From: Paracidovorax anthurii | GTDB lineage: Bacteria; Pseudomonadota; Gammaproteobacteria; Burkholderiales; Burkholderiaceae_C | NCBI RefSeq assembly: GCF_003269065.1 | Contig: NZ_QLTA01000040.1 | Location: 1 to 50,903, forward strand | Reading direction: 5' to 3' | DNA: 50,903 bases | Part shown: positions 32,969-41,119 of the stretch, one piece after another | Position numbering within the stretch: position 1 is the stretch's first letter | Layout of the letters: each line of letters begins with the position of its first letter | The notes under the pieces: model-generated | What the model saw: the letters and a program-made list of their open reading frames with translations, nothing else | What the model was told of the DNA's origin: nothing | The model's database searches: none | Program-made: the position numbers and the translations under genes

Positions 32969-33910
32969 ATGACGATTCAATCTGGAACCGCCGCCACCGC
33001 GCTCGCCCCGGCCAATGCCTGGGCGCTCATTCCCCCGCTGGGCAACCTGGACGCCTACATCTCGGCCGTCAACCGCCTGCCGATGCTCACGGCCGAGGAA
33101 GAACGCACCTACGCACGCCGGCTCAAGGAGCACAACGACGTGGAAGCCGCGGGCCGGATGGTGATGTCGCACCTGCGGCTGGTGGTGTCCATCGCCCGGC
33201 AATACCTGGGCTACGGGCTGCCCCACGGCGACCTGATCCAGGAAGGCAACGTGGGCCTGATGAAGGCCGTGAAGCGCTTCGACCCCGACCAGAACGTGCG
33301 GCTGGTGAGCTACGCCATGCACTGGATCAAGGCCGAGATCCACGAATACATCCTGAAGAACTGGCGCATGGTGAAGGTGGCCACCACCAAGAGCCAGCGC
33401 AAGCTGTTCTTCAACCTGCGCTCGATGAAGCAGGGTTTCAAGGCCGAGGCGGCCGCGAGCGATGCCGGCACGCACCGCGACACGCTGTCCGAGCAGGAAA
33501 TCGACGTGGTGGCCCGGCAGCTCAACGTGAAGCGAGAGGAAGTCATCGAGATGGAGACGCGCCTCTCCGGCGGCGACGTGATGCTGGACCCGTCCCCCTC
33601 CGATGACGGCGAGCAGGCCTACGGCCCCATCGCCTACCTGGCGGACGGCACCCACGAGCCCACGGCGATGATCGAATCGCGCCAGCGCGACGTGCTGGCC
33701 ACCGACGGCATCGCCACGGCGCTCTCTGCCCTGGACGAGCGCAGCCGCCGCATCGTCGAGGAACGCTGGCTCAAGGTGAACGACGACGGCTCCGGCGGCA
33801 TGACGCTGCACGAGCTGGCGGCCGTGTACGGCGTAAGCGCCGAGCGCATCCGCCAGATCGAGGTCGCCGCGATGAAGAAGATGAAGAAGGCCCTGGCCGA
33901 ATACGCCTGA
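32969..33910 (+). CDS. rpoH: RNA polymerase sigma factor RpoH (sigma-32)
   Basis: A 313-residue heat-shock sigma factor. Region 2 includes RLVVSIARQYLGYGLPHGDLIQEGNVGLMKAVKRF and SYAMHWIKAEIHEYILKNWR. The RpoH box QRKLFFNLR, diagnostic for sigma-32, is at about residues 144-152. Region 4 ends with LHELAAVYGVSAERIRQIE. Start at ATG 32969 is preferred because AAGGA lies 8 bases before it and MTIQSG is a sensible start; ATG 32948 and GTG 32939 are also in frame, and the latter is next to the CIRCE element. A strong terminator follows. It appears to be monocistronic. Confidence 0.96.
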   Translation: MTIQSGTAATALAPANAWALIPPLGNLDAYISAVNRLPMLTAEEERTYARRLKEHNDVEAAGRMVMSHLRLVVSIARQYLGYGLPHGDLIQEGNVGLMKAVKRFDPDQNVRLVSYAMHWIKAEIHEYILKNWRMVKVATTKSQRKLFFNLRSMKQGFKAEAAASDAGTHRDTLSEQEIDVVARQLNVKREEVIEMETRLSGGDVMLDPSPSDDGEQAYGPIAYLADGTHEPTAMIESRQRDVLATDGIATALSALDERSRRIVEERWLKVNDDGSGGMTLHELAAVYGVSAERIRQIEVAAMKKMKKALAEYA

Positions 33911-33963
33911 GCCCCCTCGCCCATTCCGTGCCACGGTATTGCAACGGCGCGTGGCGATAATCC

Positions 33964-33998
33964 GGGCGCGCAACCCTTGCGGGTTGCGCGCCCTTTTT
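33964..33998 (+). terminator. Rho-independent terminator of rpoH
   Basis: A perfect 13-bp stem (GGGCGCGCAACCC at 33964-33976 with its complement at 33981-33993), a TTGC loop, and a run of five T, then C and six T. Confidence 0.92.
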
Positions 33999-34034
33999 CT
34001 TTTTTGCGCCCCTTTTCGGCCGGCGCTCCACGCC

Positions 34035-35069
34035 ATGACCCACCGCCCCGCCCCGACCCGTCCCCTGTCCCGCCGCACGGCGCTCGCCGGCCTGGCCCTC
34101 TGGGGTGCGGGCGGCTGGGCGGCAGCGCAGACCGTGCCCGGCACGGCGCAGGCCACGCCCGGCTGGCCCGCCAAGCCGCTGCGCATCATCGTGGGCTTTC
34201 CGCCGGGATCGTCGCCGGACCTCACCGCGCGCACGTTCTCGGAGCCACTCGCCCAGGCCCTCGGGCATCCGGTGATCGTGGAAAACAAGGTCGGCGCCGG
34301 GGGCAACATCGGCGCAGATGCGGTGGCCAAGGCCACCGACGGGCACACGATCGGGCTGTTCATCAACGGCAACCTGACGATCGCCAAGCTCCTCAATCCG
34401 GCCATCCCCTACGACCCGCGCAAGGACCTCGCGCCGCTGAGCCTCGTAGGGGTGTCCCCCCTGGTGCTGACCGTGCCGGCGGCCCAGCCCGGCCTGCCGG
34501 CGCAGGCGGACGCGCGAGCCTTCCTGGAGGCCGCCCGGCAGGCCGGCAACCGGTGGAGCTACGGCACCCCCGGCGTGGGCACCGTCGGCCACCTGGGCAC
34601 CGAGCTGCTGAAGGCGCGCACGGGCATCGCCCCCGTGCACGTGCCCTACCCCGGCTATCCGCAGGTGGCCACCGCCATGCTGGGCGGGCAGCTGCAGATG
34701 GCGCTGCTGCCGCCCGCCCTCGCGCTGTCGCAGGAGCGCACGGGCCGGCTGCGGCTGCTCGGCGTGACGTCCTCCGGGCGCAGCACGCTCGTGCCGGGCG
34801 TGCCCAGCCTCGGCGAGGCGGGCGTCAAGGACTTCCGGCTGGAGATCTGGAACGCGTTCGCCGCGCCCGCGAGCATGCCGGCGGCCGTGCAGGCCCGGCT
34901 CTCGGCCCTGATCGCCGAGATCGCCCGCACGCCGGATGTGCGCGAGAAGCTCTTCCAGCAGGGATGGCAGGTGGTGGGCACCTCGGCCGAGGGCCTCGCC
35001 CACCGCATCGAGGCGGACACCGCCCAGATGGAGCGCGTGATCCGCGCCCAGAACATCCGCGCCGAGTAG
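34035..35069 (+). CDS. Bug/TctC-type periplasmic solute-binding protein
   Basis: A 344-residue extracytoplasmic binding protein of the tripartite tricarboxylate family, which is greatly expanded in Comamonadaceae. The N-terminus MTHRPAPTRPLSRRTALAGL carries a twin-arginine motif and a hydrophobic core (cleavage near AAA-QT), suggesting Tat export. The fold landmarks are PLRIIVGFPPGSSPDLTAR (about 49-67), VENKVGAGGNIGADAVAKA and YGTPGVGTVGHLG. No TctA/TctB membrane genes are beside it, as is common for orphan Bug proteins. The ligand, probably a small carboxylate, is unknown. It has a weak ribosome site and lies behind the rpoH terminator. Confidence 0.9.
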   Translation: MTHRPAPTRPLSRRTALAGLALWGAGGWAAAQTVPGTAQATPGWPAKPLRIIVGFPPGSSPDLTARTFSEPLAQALGHPVIVENKVGAGGNIGADAVAKATDGHTIGLFINGNLTIAKLLNPAIPYDPRKDLAPLSLVGVSPLVLTVPAAQPGLPAQADARAFLEAARQAGNRWSYGTPGVGTVGHLGTELLKARTGIAPVHVPYPGYPQVATAMLGGQLQMALLPPALALSQERTGRLRLLGVTSSGRSTLVPGVPSLGEAGVKDFRLEIWNAFAAPASMPAAVQARLSALIAEIARTPDVREKLFQQGWQVVGTSAEGLAHRIEADTAQMERVIRAQNIRAE

Positions 35070-35202
35070 CGGCGGGCACCGCCTCCCCCGTCCTCCGCCG
35101 CGAAGCCCCTCCCCGGGACGGCTGCGCGGCGGCCTGCCCCCGGCCCGCCATGGGCTGGGCGTGCGGGACCGCGCGGGCGCCACACGCCGGGAGCCTCCGG
35201 CG

Positions 35203-35216
35203 TTGATGTAGATCAT
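35203..35216. promoter_or_regulatory. FNR/ANR-type box
   Basis: TTGAT-GTAG-ATCAT matches the FNR consensus TTGAT-N4-ATCAA at 9 of 10 positions. It lies in the 382-base gap between the Bug-type gene and the FNR-like regulator (35070-35451), about 235 bases before the chosen start. It could serve autoregulation or a promoter with a long leader. The rest of the gap holds no supported gene. Confidence 0.65.
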
Positions 35217-35451
35217 GCCCCCCGGCCCCGGGCACCGGCAGACTCCGGGGATCTTGAAGACCCGGAGAGCCCCTCCATGCACACGTGACGCGGCGCCGCG
35301 GCCGCCCGGGCCGCGGATGGGCCGCCCCTGCGGTCCACCGTCGCCTTCCGCCGAACGCTACAAAAACAATAGCTACTCAAGTAGATTTTTCGGCGACATG
35401 ACGGCGATCCGGCTTCAAAACCCCTTCTCACCCCTTCCCAACGGCCTCTCC

Positions 35452-36279
35452 ATGACCCTCCCCGACCCAGACCGCAAGACCTGCAACGAATGCTCCAGCC
35501 GCCGGCAGTGCCTGGTGGGCCGCCAGGGCGACGCGTCCCGCGCGACCTGGGCGGCGCTGCGGGTGGAGCGGCGGTTCCGCAAGGGCGAGGTTCTGCAGCG
35601 CCAGGGCGAGGTGGCCTCCAGCGTGGCGGTTGTCAAGGTCGGCACGGCACTGCTGCAGCGCGGAGGCCCCGATCAGGTGGAGCGGCCCGTGGCGATGGCG
35701 GGCTGCGGGCAGGCACTGGGCACCGGGGCCCTGCTGGGCACGCCCGAGGACCTGACCTGGGTGGCCGTGATGGAAGGCCGGCTGTGCGAGGTGCCGGTGG
35801 AGCCGCTGCTGCGCCTGGGCGGCGGGGGCGCGGAGTTCCTGCAGGCGCTGCTGCGCGAGGAAGCGCAGGCCCGCGCCCGCCTGGCGGACTGGTCGGGCCT
35901 GATGCGCATGCGCGGGGTGACGGCGCAACTCGCCAGCGCGCTGCTGCAGCTGGCGCAATTGCAGCGCAGCACGCTCGTGCGGCTGCCCACGCACACGGTG
36001 CTCGCGTCGCTGCTCGCCACGACGCGGGAAACCATCGCGCGCTGCCTCGCGCAGCTCGCCCAGCAGGGGGCGGTGGTGCGGCACGACCGCTGGCACTGCG
36101 CCATCGCGCGCGGCCCGCTGATGGCGCTGCTGGCCGGCCAGGCCGGCCCGCACGCTCCCGCCGCCATGGCGCCGGCCATCCCGGCCGTGCCGCTCAGGGA
36201 CATCGGCCTGCCCTCCACGCTGCGGCCGGCCCGGGCCCACGGGCCCCTGGCATCGGGAGCCGCCGCGGCCCGGGCATGA
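35452..36279 (+). CDS. Crp/Fnr-family regulator with FNR-like cysteine cluster
   Basis: A 275-residue regulator. The N-terminal CNECSSRRQC has Cys-x2-Cys-x5-Cys spacing identical to the [4Fe-4S]-binding cluster of FNR, with a candidate fourth cysteine in AMAGCGQALGTGALLG. A cyclic-nucleotide-like beta barrel follows (about 35-130), then the dimer helix and a winged HTH with THTVLASLLATTRETIARCL (about 185-204). A proline/alanine-rich tail of about 50 residues is extra. An in-frame ATG at 35398 would add 18 residues; neither has a strong ribosome site. With an FNR box upstream it may be an oxygen-sensing regulator, possibly relevant to the nearby oxidase genes. Confidence 0.8.
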   Translation: MTLPDPDRKTCNECSSRRQCLVGRQGDASRATWAALRVERRFRKGEVLQRQGEVASSVAVVKVGTALLQRGGPDQVERPVAMAGCGQALGTGALLGTPEDLTWVAVMEGRLCEVPVEPLLRLGGGGAEFLQALLREEAQARARLADWSGLMRMRGVTAQLASALLQLAQLQRSTLVRLPTHTVLASLLATTRETIARCLAQLAQQGAVVRHDRWHCAIARGPLMALLAGQAGPHAPAAMAPAIPAVPLRDIGLPSTLRPARAHGPLASGAAAARA

Positions 36280-36386
36280 GGCGCCGGCCGCCATCGCCCC
36301 GCGCCGCCACGCCGTTCCGCCCGGAGTGCGATGGCAGAGCCACCGGCCTTTCGCGGCCGCGCGGCGAACGGGCCTCATACAGCTTC

Positions 36387-36482
36387 GCAATCAAAGAGAT
36401 AACGGCGTTGCTTCGCTTTGCCGTGCTGCTGCACTGTCTGCAGCTTCGCGCCTTGTTCTCTCTTTGATTGCAAAACCGTTAT
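36387..36482. repeat. Nested inverted repeats after the SCO1 gene
   Basis: GCAATCAAAGAGA (36387-36399) and its exact complement TCTCTTTGATTGC (36459-36471) flank a 59-base segment containing a second hairpin (ACGGC with GCCGT, 36401-36424). GATAACGG-type sequence at the SCO1 stop (36474-36482 region) is also complementary to ATAACGG next to the left arm, so two alternative pairings are possible. It lies between the convergent FNR-like and SCO1 genes and may be a 3' end structure or a remnant of a small mobile repeat. Confidence 0.6.
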
Positions 36483-37099
36483 CAGGCCGATTCTTGCAGC
36501 AGCGCCTTCACGTCGGCGACGAGCGCCTGCGCGCCGCTGCCGTAGCGGTGGTACACCCGCAGGCGGCCGGCCGGGTCGTACACGTAGCTGCCGGCCGAGT
36601 GGTCCATGGTGTAGCTCGTGGGGGTCTTGCCGGGCACCTTCTTGTAGTAGATCTTGAAATCCTTGGCGACGGCGGCGAGCTGCTCGGGCGTGCCGCGCAG
36701 CGCGAGGAAGGTGGGGTCGAAATTGGCCATGTAGGCCTTGAGCACCTCGGGCGTGTCGCGCTCCGGGTCCACCGTGACGAAAAGGCCCTGCAGGCGGTCG
36801 CCGTCGGCGCCGAGGGCGCGCTTGACCTCGGCCAGCTCCACCATGGAGGTGGGGCAAACATCTGGGCACTGCGTGAAGCCGAAGAACACCACCACGACCT
36901 TGCCCGCGAAGTCCTTGAGGTGGCGCTGCTGGCCGTTGTGGTCGGGCAGCGGCAGGTCGCGCGCGTATTCGGCGCCCGTGATGTCCACGCCCTGGAAGGC
37001 GGGCGCCTGCCTGGAACAGCCGGCCAGCAGCCCGCCCGCCCCCGCGAACAGGGCGCAGGCAGCCACGCTTTTGAGGGCATCTCGTTTGTTCATCGCCAT
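36482..37099 (-). CDS. SCO1/SenC-family copper chaperone
   Basis: A 205-residue membrane-tethered thioredoxin-fold protein that delivers copper to the CuA site of cytochrome c oxidase subunit II. It has a signal/lipobox region (LFAGAGGLLAGC, cysteine about 28), the metal-binding CPDVC (CxxxC) in FFGFTQCPDVCPTSM, and the third ligand histidine in TMDHSAGSYVYD. The start may be 37099 or the second ATG at 37093. It is last of five genes (SURF1, SCO-like, ctaA, ctaB, SCO1) that overlap or nearly touch; here the gap to ctaB is 6 bases. Confidence 0.93.
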   Translation of the reverse strand: MAMNKRDALKSVAACALFAGAGGLLAGCSRQAPAFQGVDITGAEYARDLPLPDHNGQQRHLKDFAGKVVVVFFGFTQCPDVCPTSMVELAEVKRALGADGDRLQGLFVTVDPERDTPEVLKAYMANFDPTFLALRGTPEQLAAVAKDFKIYYKKVPGKTPTSYTMDHSAGSYVYDPAGRLRVYHRYGSGAQALVADVKALLQESA

Positions 37100-37105
37100 G
37101 GCGGA

Positions 37106-38014
37106 TCAGAGTACGTAGTGGTCCACCAGCAGCGCCGCGAACAGCAGGCTGAGATGGATGAGGGAGAAACGGAAGGTCTTGCGCGCAAGCGCGTCCGAGT
37201 AGTTGCGCCACAGGCGGAAGCCGTAGGCGCAGAAGCCCGCGCTCAGAACCACGGCCGCGGCCAGGTAGATCCACGAGCTCATGCCGTAGACGAACGGCAT
37301 GAGGCAGCCCGCGAACAGGATCAGCGTGTAGAGGAAGACCTGCAGCCGCGTGAACTCGTTGCCGTGGGTGACCGGCAGCATGGGCAGGCCCGACTTGCGG
37401 TAATCCTCCACGCGGTAGAGCGCGAGCGCCCAGAAGTGCGGCGGCGTCCACAGGAAGATGATGAGGAACAGGATCAGCGGCTCCGGCCCCACGCTGCCCG
37501 CGATGGACGACCAGCCCAGCACCGGCGGCATTGCGCCCGAGGCGCCGCCGATCACGATGTTCTGGGGCGTGAGCGGCTTGAGCACCACCGTGTAGATGAC
37601 CGCGTAGCCCACGAAGGTGGCGAAGGTCAGCCACATCGTGAGCGCATTCACCCACACGCCGAGCACGATGGAGCCGGCCAGGCACAGCAGCGCCGAGAAC
37701 GCCAGCGTCTGCGCGTTGGACAGCTCGCCCTTGGCCGTGGGGCGCCAGGCCGTGCGCTTCATCTTCGCGTCGATGTGCTGCTCCACGAGGCAGTTGAAGG
37801 CCGCCGCGGCACCGGCGACGAGCCAGATCCCGAGGCAGGCCACGCCCATGCGCAGCCACTGGGCCGCGCTCGGCATGCCGGGCACGGCCAGCACCATGCC
37901 GATGAAGGCGCAGAAGACGATGAGCTGGACCACGCGCGGCTTGGTGAGCGCGTAGAACTGGGCGAAGCGGGAGGGCACCGCGCGGGCAGCGGCGGGAGCG
38001 GAAGCGGCACTCAT
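37106..38014 (-). CDS. ctaB: Protoheme IX farnesyltransferase (heme O synthase)
   Basis: A 302-residue inner-membrane UbiA-type prenyltransferase that adds a farnesyl group to protoheme to make heme O. It has about nine membrane segments, with the Asp/Asn-rich substrate motifs [15 protein letters not shown] (about 73-87) and the second polar loop [17 protein letters not shown] (about 200-216). [17 protein letters not shown] near the N-terminus is typical. The ATG overlaps the ctaA stop by 4 bases, coupling it to the next enzyme in heme A synthesis. Confidence 0.96.
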   Translation of the reverse strand: MSAASAPAAARAVPSRFAQFYALTKPRVVQLIVFCAFIGMVLAVPGMPSAAQWLRMGVACLGIWLVAGAAAAFNCLVEQHIDAKMKRTAWRPTAKGELSNAQTLAFSALLCLAGSIVLGVWVNALTMWLTFATFVGYAVIYTVVLKPLTPQNIVIGGASGAMPPVLGWSSIAGSVGPEPLILFLIIFLWTPPHFWALALYRVEDYRKSGLPMLPVTHGNEFTRLQVFLYTLILFAGCLMPFVYGMSSWIYLAAAVVLSAGFCAYGFRLWRNYSDALARKTFRFSLIHLSLLFAALLVDHYVL

Positions 38015-39222
38015 GGGGACGAAATTCTCGGGGCGCCCGGGGCGATCTGCGCCGGCCGGGGGATGGACATATTGTCTCTGGCGGTGATGGCCCGGCTCGC
38101 GGTGAGCGCCCAGGTGAGCACCACCACCAGCGCGGCGGCGCCGCCGGTATGGAGCACGGCCGCCATCAGGGGCCAGTCGAGCACCACGTTGGACAGGCCG
38201 GTGGCGAACTGCATCGCCGCCAGCCCCGCCAGCCAGCGCGCCGGCGCCGGCAGCACGCCGGCGCGGCGCAGGCGCCATGCCAGCAGCGCGAGGGCCGCCA
38301 GCACGACATAGGCCGCGAGCCGGTGCGCATAGTGGATGGCCGTGAGGCCCGCGAAGCCGATGTGGTTGCCGTCCTGCAGCAGGCCCAGCGGCCGCCAGAT
38401 CTCGAAACCCTGCGCGAAGTCCATGTCGGGCCACCAGCTGCCCTGGCAGGTCGGGAACGTGGTGCAGGCCAGCACGGCATAGTTGGTGCTCACCCAACCG
38501 CCCAGGACCACCTGCAGGCCCACCAGCAGGGCCGTCGCCGCCATCAGCGTCCGCAGGCCGCGCGAGACCGCCACGGGCGCCTCGCCCCGGGACGCCTGGG
38601 TCTGCCGCACCGCCTGGACGCACAGCAGCGCCAGCAGCACGATGCCGCCGATGAGGTGCAGGGTGACGATGGCGGGGAAGAGCTTCATGGTGACCGTCCA
38701 CGCGCCGAACGCCCCCTGCAGGCACACCCAGACCAGCGTGGCCGTGGGCCACCAGGGGCTGACGGCCACGCCGTGGCCGGGGGCTCCGCCCTCCCGCCGT
38801 GCGCGCCGCCATTGCCACCAGGCGCTCGCCGTGAGCACGATGATGAGCACGCCCACGCTGGAGGCGAGGTAGCGGTGGATCATCTCCACCCAGGCCTTGC
38901 GGTGCGTGACGGGGCCCGTGGGCATGGCCTGCTGCGCGGCGGAGATCTCCGCGTGCGCACCCACCGGGCTGGCGTTGCCGTAGCAGCCCGGCCAGTCCGG
39001 GCAGCCCAGGCCGGAATCGGTGAGCCGCGTGAAGGCCCCGAACAGCACGAGATCGAAGGTGAGGAACAGCGTGAGCACCGCCAGCGCCTGCCAGCGGCGC
39101 ACCGGCGTGCCATGGCGGTTGCGCCACCCCACCCAGGCCAGGGGGCCGAGCGCGATCACCACGCCCAGCAGCATCAGCTCGGCCAGCGGCGCGAAATCGT
39201 AGAGCGGCTGCGCGGCGTTCAT
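38011..39222 (-). CDS. ctaA: Heme A synthase (COX15/CtaA)
   Basis: A 403-residue inner-membrane enzyme that oxidises the heme O methyl group to the formyl group of heme A, with about eight membrane segments. Family features are [22 protein letters not shown] (about 61-82, cut here as [16 protein letters not shown]), the haem-ligand histidine in [20 protein letters not shown], and in the second half [22 protein letters not shown] and [13 protein letters not shown] overlaps join it to ctaB downstream and the SCO-like gene upstream. Confidence 0.95.
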   Translation of the reverse strand: MNAAQPLYDFAPLAELMLLGVVIALGPLAWVGWRNRHGTPVRRWQALAVLTLFLTFDLVLFGAFTRLTDSGLGCPDWPGCYGNASPVGAHAEISAAQQAMPTGPVTHRKAWVEMIHRYLASSVGVLIIVLTASAWWQWRRARREGGAPGHGVAVSPWWPTATLVWVCLQGAFGAWTVTMKLFPAIVTLHLIGGIVLLALLCVQAVRQTQASRGEAPVAVSRGLRTLMAATALLVGLQVVLGGWVSTNYAVLACTTFPTCQGSWWPDMDFAQGFEIWRPLGLLQDGNHIGFAGLTAIHYAHRLAAYVVLAALALLAWRLRRAGVLPAPARWLAGLAAMQFATGLSNVVLDWPLMAAVLHTGGAAALVVVLTWALTASRAITARDNMSIPRPAQIAPGAPRISSP

Positions 39223-39980
39223 GGCTGCGCCTCCGGGCGGCCGGGCTGGTCCCACGAGGCCGAGGCCCGCATGAGCCGCGCCAGGTCGCGCTTGGCCTTG
39301 GCCGCGCCCGCCGCGTCCAGGCGGGCGGGAAAGCGCATCATCCAGTGGCCCATCGGGTCCACCACGAAAAGATGCTCGGAGAGCATGTGGCCCGGCTGCG
39401 GCGCGAGCCACTGGGCCAGCGCCTGCGGGTCCACCCGGCGCACGATGGCATCGCGCAGGCCGGGCCGGATTGCCTCGGGCGGCGTGGCGCCGTCCGTGAC
39501 GAGCCAGACCCAGTCCATGCGGTCCTTGTCCTTGCCCAGGCTCTCGCGCAGCTGGCGCTGCAGGTAGAGGTGGTTCTGGCACATCCCGTCGCACCCGCCG
39601 GGCGCCACGCTCACCAGCAGCCACTGGCCCTGGAGCTGGCCCAGCGTGCCCGCCGTGCCGTCCAGCGCCGTCGCCGCCAGGGCCGGCGGCACGGCCCTCT
39701 GCGGCTCGATGAGTTCGCCATAGCTGTGCCGCGTTTCCGGCCGCACGACGTAATAGGTGAAATACGACGCGATCACCGGCGCCGCGCACACCAGCAGCAC
39801 GCCCAGCATCTTCCAGCGGCCCTGCCGCGCGCGCGACTCCAGGGCCTCGACCGCATCGCCCGCGGCCGGCAGGCTGTGCACCGTCAGGCCCAGCGGATGC
39901 GACCCGCCGGGATCGGCGGGCTCAGGCGGCAGGCTGGCGGCGTGGGCGAAGGAAGCGTCGGACGATTTGGAACCAGACAT
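39219..39980 (-). CDS. SCO-like membrane protein of the oxidase assembly cluster
   Basis: A 253-residue protein with one membrane segment (about 59-80, [20 protein letters not shown]) and a periplasmic thioredoxin-like domain. It carries a CxxxC pair in [17 protein letters not shown] (about 138-142) and an ExxF-containing region [19 protein letters not shown] that supplies a candidate histidine. These features resemble SCO1, but the first 55 residues are a cytoplasmic Pro/Ala-rich extension. It probably helps copper insertion or redox maturation of the oxidase. Its start region overlaps the SURF1 gene by 59 bases and its stop overlaps ctaA by 4. Confidence 0.8.
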   Translation of the reverse strand: MSGSKSSDASFAHAASLPPEPADPGGSHPLGLTVHSLPAAGDAVEALESRARQGRWKMLGVLLVCAAPVIASYFTYYVVRPETRHSYGELIEPQRAVPPALAATALDGTAGTLGQLQGQWLLVSVAPGGCDGMCQNHLYLQRQLRESLGKDKDRMDWVWLVTDGATPPEAIRPGLRDAIVRRVDPQALAQWLAPQPGHMLSEHLFVVDPMGHWMMRFPARLDAAGAAKAKRDLARLMRASASWDQPGRPEAQP

Positions 39981-40791
39981 AGAGGATTGCCACGAGGGCA
40001 CAGAGCCCGAACCATTGGAAGGCGTAGGCGTAATGCTTGGCGACACCGGTATCGATGGCGGGCCAGTCGCGCAGCAGCGCGCCCTCGGCGGGGCCCGTCT
40101 CCAGCACCGTGAGCGGCGCGAGCCGGGCGAGCCCCGTTTCGGCCCGGTAGGCTGCAAGGTCGAGATTCTGCCGGATGGGAGAAGACCCCTCGCCGGCCAC
40201 GGGGGCGGCGGTGCCACCGGGCTCGTAGAGCCGCGACGGCGGCGCGGCGATGCGGCCCCGCACCTCGACCTCGCCCGGCGGCGCGGGAATCTCGGGCACG
40301 CGCGCGCGGTCCTGGAAGTTCCGGGGCACCCAGCCACGCTGGACCAGCACCACGGGGCCCTGCGCACCGGAAGCACCGGGCGCCAGTTGCAGCGGCGTGA
40401 GCACGAAGAACCCGGGCCGCCCCTGCATCTGGCGGTTGTCGAGAAAGACCGTGTGCGCGGCGAGCCAGCGGCCCCGCAGCACGGTGCGGCGGTGCAGCAG
40501 CGGCGAGGCGGCCCCGGCCTCCCCAGGCCCCTGCACCGACGAGGCGGCCTCCCCGGCGGCCGCGGAGTCCACCAGCGCCCCCCAGGCCTGCGGCGGCACG
40601 GGCGGCTCGGCCTGGCGGGCATCGATGGTGGCCTGCCACTGCAGCTTCTGCGCCGCCCGCGCGAGCTGCCAGCGGCCGAGCGCCGCGGTGGCGGCCATGG
40701 CCGCGATCGCCGCCACGGCGATGCACCAGAACCGCCAGTCCCGGAGGCTGCGCGCGAATGTCTCGGAGGCGGGGGGGATAATGGTCTCCAT
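39922..40791 (-). CDS. SURF1-family cytochrome oxidase assembly protein
   Basis: A 289-residue inner-membrane protein needed for heme a insertion into oxidase subunit I. It has an N-terminal membrane segment (about 17-36), the characteristic LGRWQLARAAQK (about 37-48), the VFLDNRQMQGRPGFFVLTPL and VLVQRGWVPRNFQDR segments, and a second membrane segment near the C-terminus ([20 protein letters not shown]) where the FQWFG signature lies. Start ATG at 40791 is the reverse complement of the same CATG that starts the divergent DUF2909 gene. It is first gene of the SURF1 to SCO1 operon. Confidence 0.93.
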   Translation of the reverse strand: METIIPPASETFARSLRDWRFWCIAVAAIAAMAATAALGRWQLARAAQKLQWQATIDARQAEPPVPPQAWGALVDSAAAGEAASSVQGPGEAGAASPLLHRRTVLRGRWLAAHTVFLDNRQMQGRPGFFVLTPLQLAPGASGAQGPVVLVQRGWVPRNFQDRARVPEIPAPPGEVEVRGRIAAPPSRLYEPGGTAAPVAGEGSSPIRQNLDLAAYRAETGLARLAPLTVLETGPAEGALLRDWPAIDTGVAKHYAYAFQWFGLCALVAILYVWFQIVRRFLRPRRQPAA

Positions 40792-41011
40792 GAAATACGT
40801 CGTGGTGCTGGCCTTCGCGGCCATTCTGGCAAGCCTCGCGTCGGCGCTCTTTTTCATGATGCGCACCGGCCGCGACGACAAGGCCCGCGGCCGGCACATG
40901 GCCCGGGCCCTGGCCGTGCGCGTGGGCCTGTCCATTCTGCTCTTTCTCTGCCTGCTCGCCGCCTGGAAGCTGGGCTACATCCAGCCCACGGGGCTGCCTG
41001 CCACACGCTGA
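40790..41011 (+). CDS. DUF2909 twin-transmembrane protein
   Basis: A 73-residue protein with two hydrophobic segments (about 4-24, VVVLAFAAILASLASALFF, and 44-62, VGLSILLFLCLLAAWKL) separated by a basic loop TGRDDKARGRHMAR. This is the DUF2909 pattern found beside oxidase genes in betaproteobacteria; its role is unknown. The start is ATG 40790 within CATG; an in-frame ATG at 40781 is possible, preceded by GGGGGG. It is divergent from SURF1 with overlapping start codons and convergent with coxC. Confidence 0.85.
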   Translation: MKYVVVLAFAAILASLASALFFMMRTGRDDKARGRHMARALAVRVGLSILLFLCLLAAWKLGYIQPTGLPATR

Positions 41012-41040
41012 CGCCTTCCCGCCGCACCATGCACACATGA

Positions 41041-41064
41041 AAAAAGCGCCGCGAGGGCGCTTTC
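41041..41064 (-). terminator. Terminator of the ctaC-coxC operon
   Basis: AAAGCGCC (41044-41051) pairs with GGCGCTTT (41057-41064). On the minus strand six T residues follow, so it ends leftward transcription past coxC. It may also work weakly for the DUF2909 transcript in the other direction. Confidence 0.82.
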
Positions 41065-41119
41065 TGCTTCATGGATGCGGGACCTTCAAGGCCCCGCGCG
41101 CACCGCGGCGCCCAGGCTC

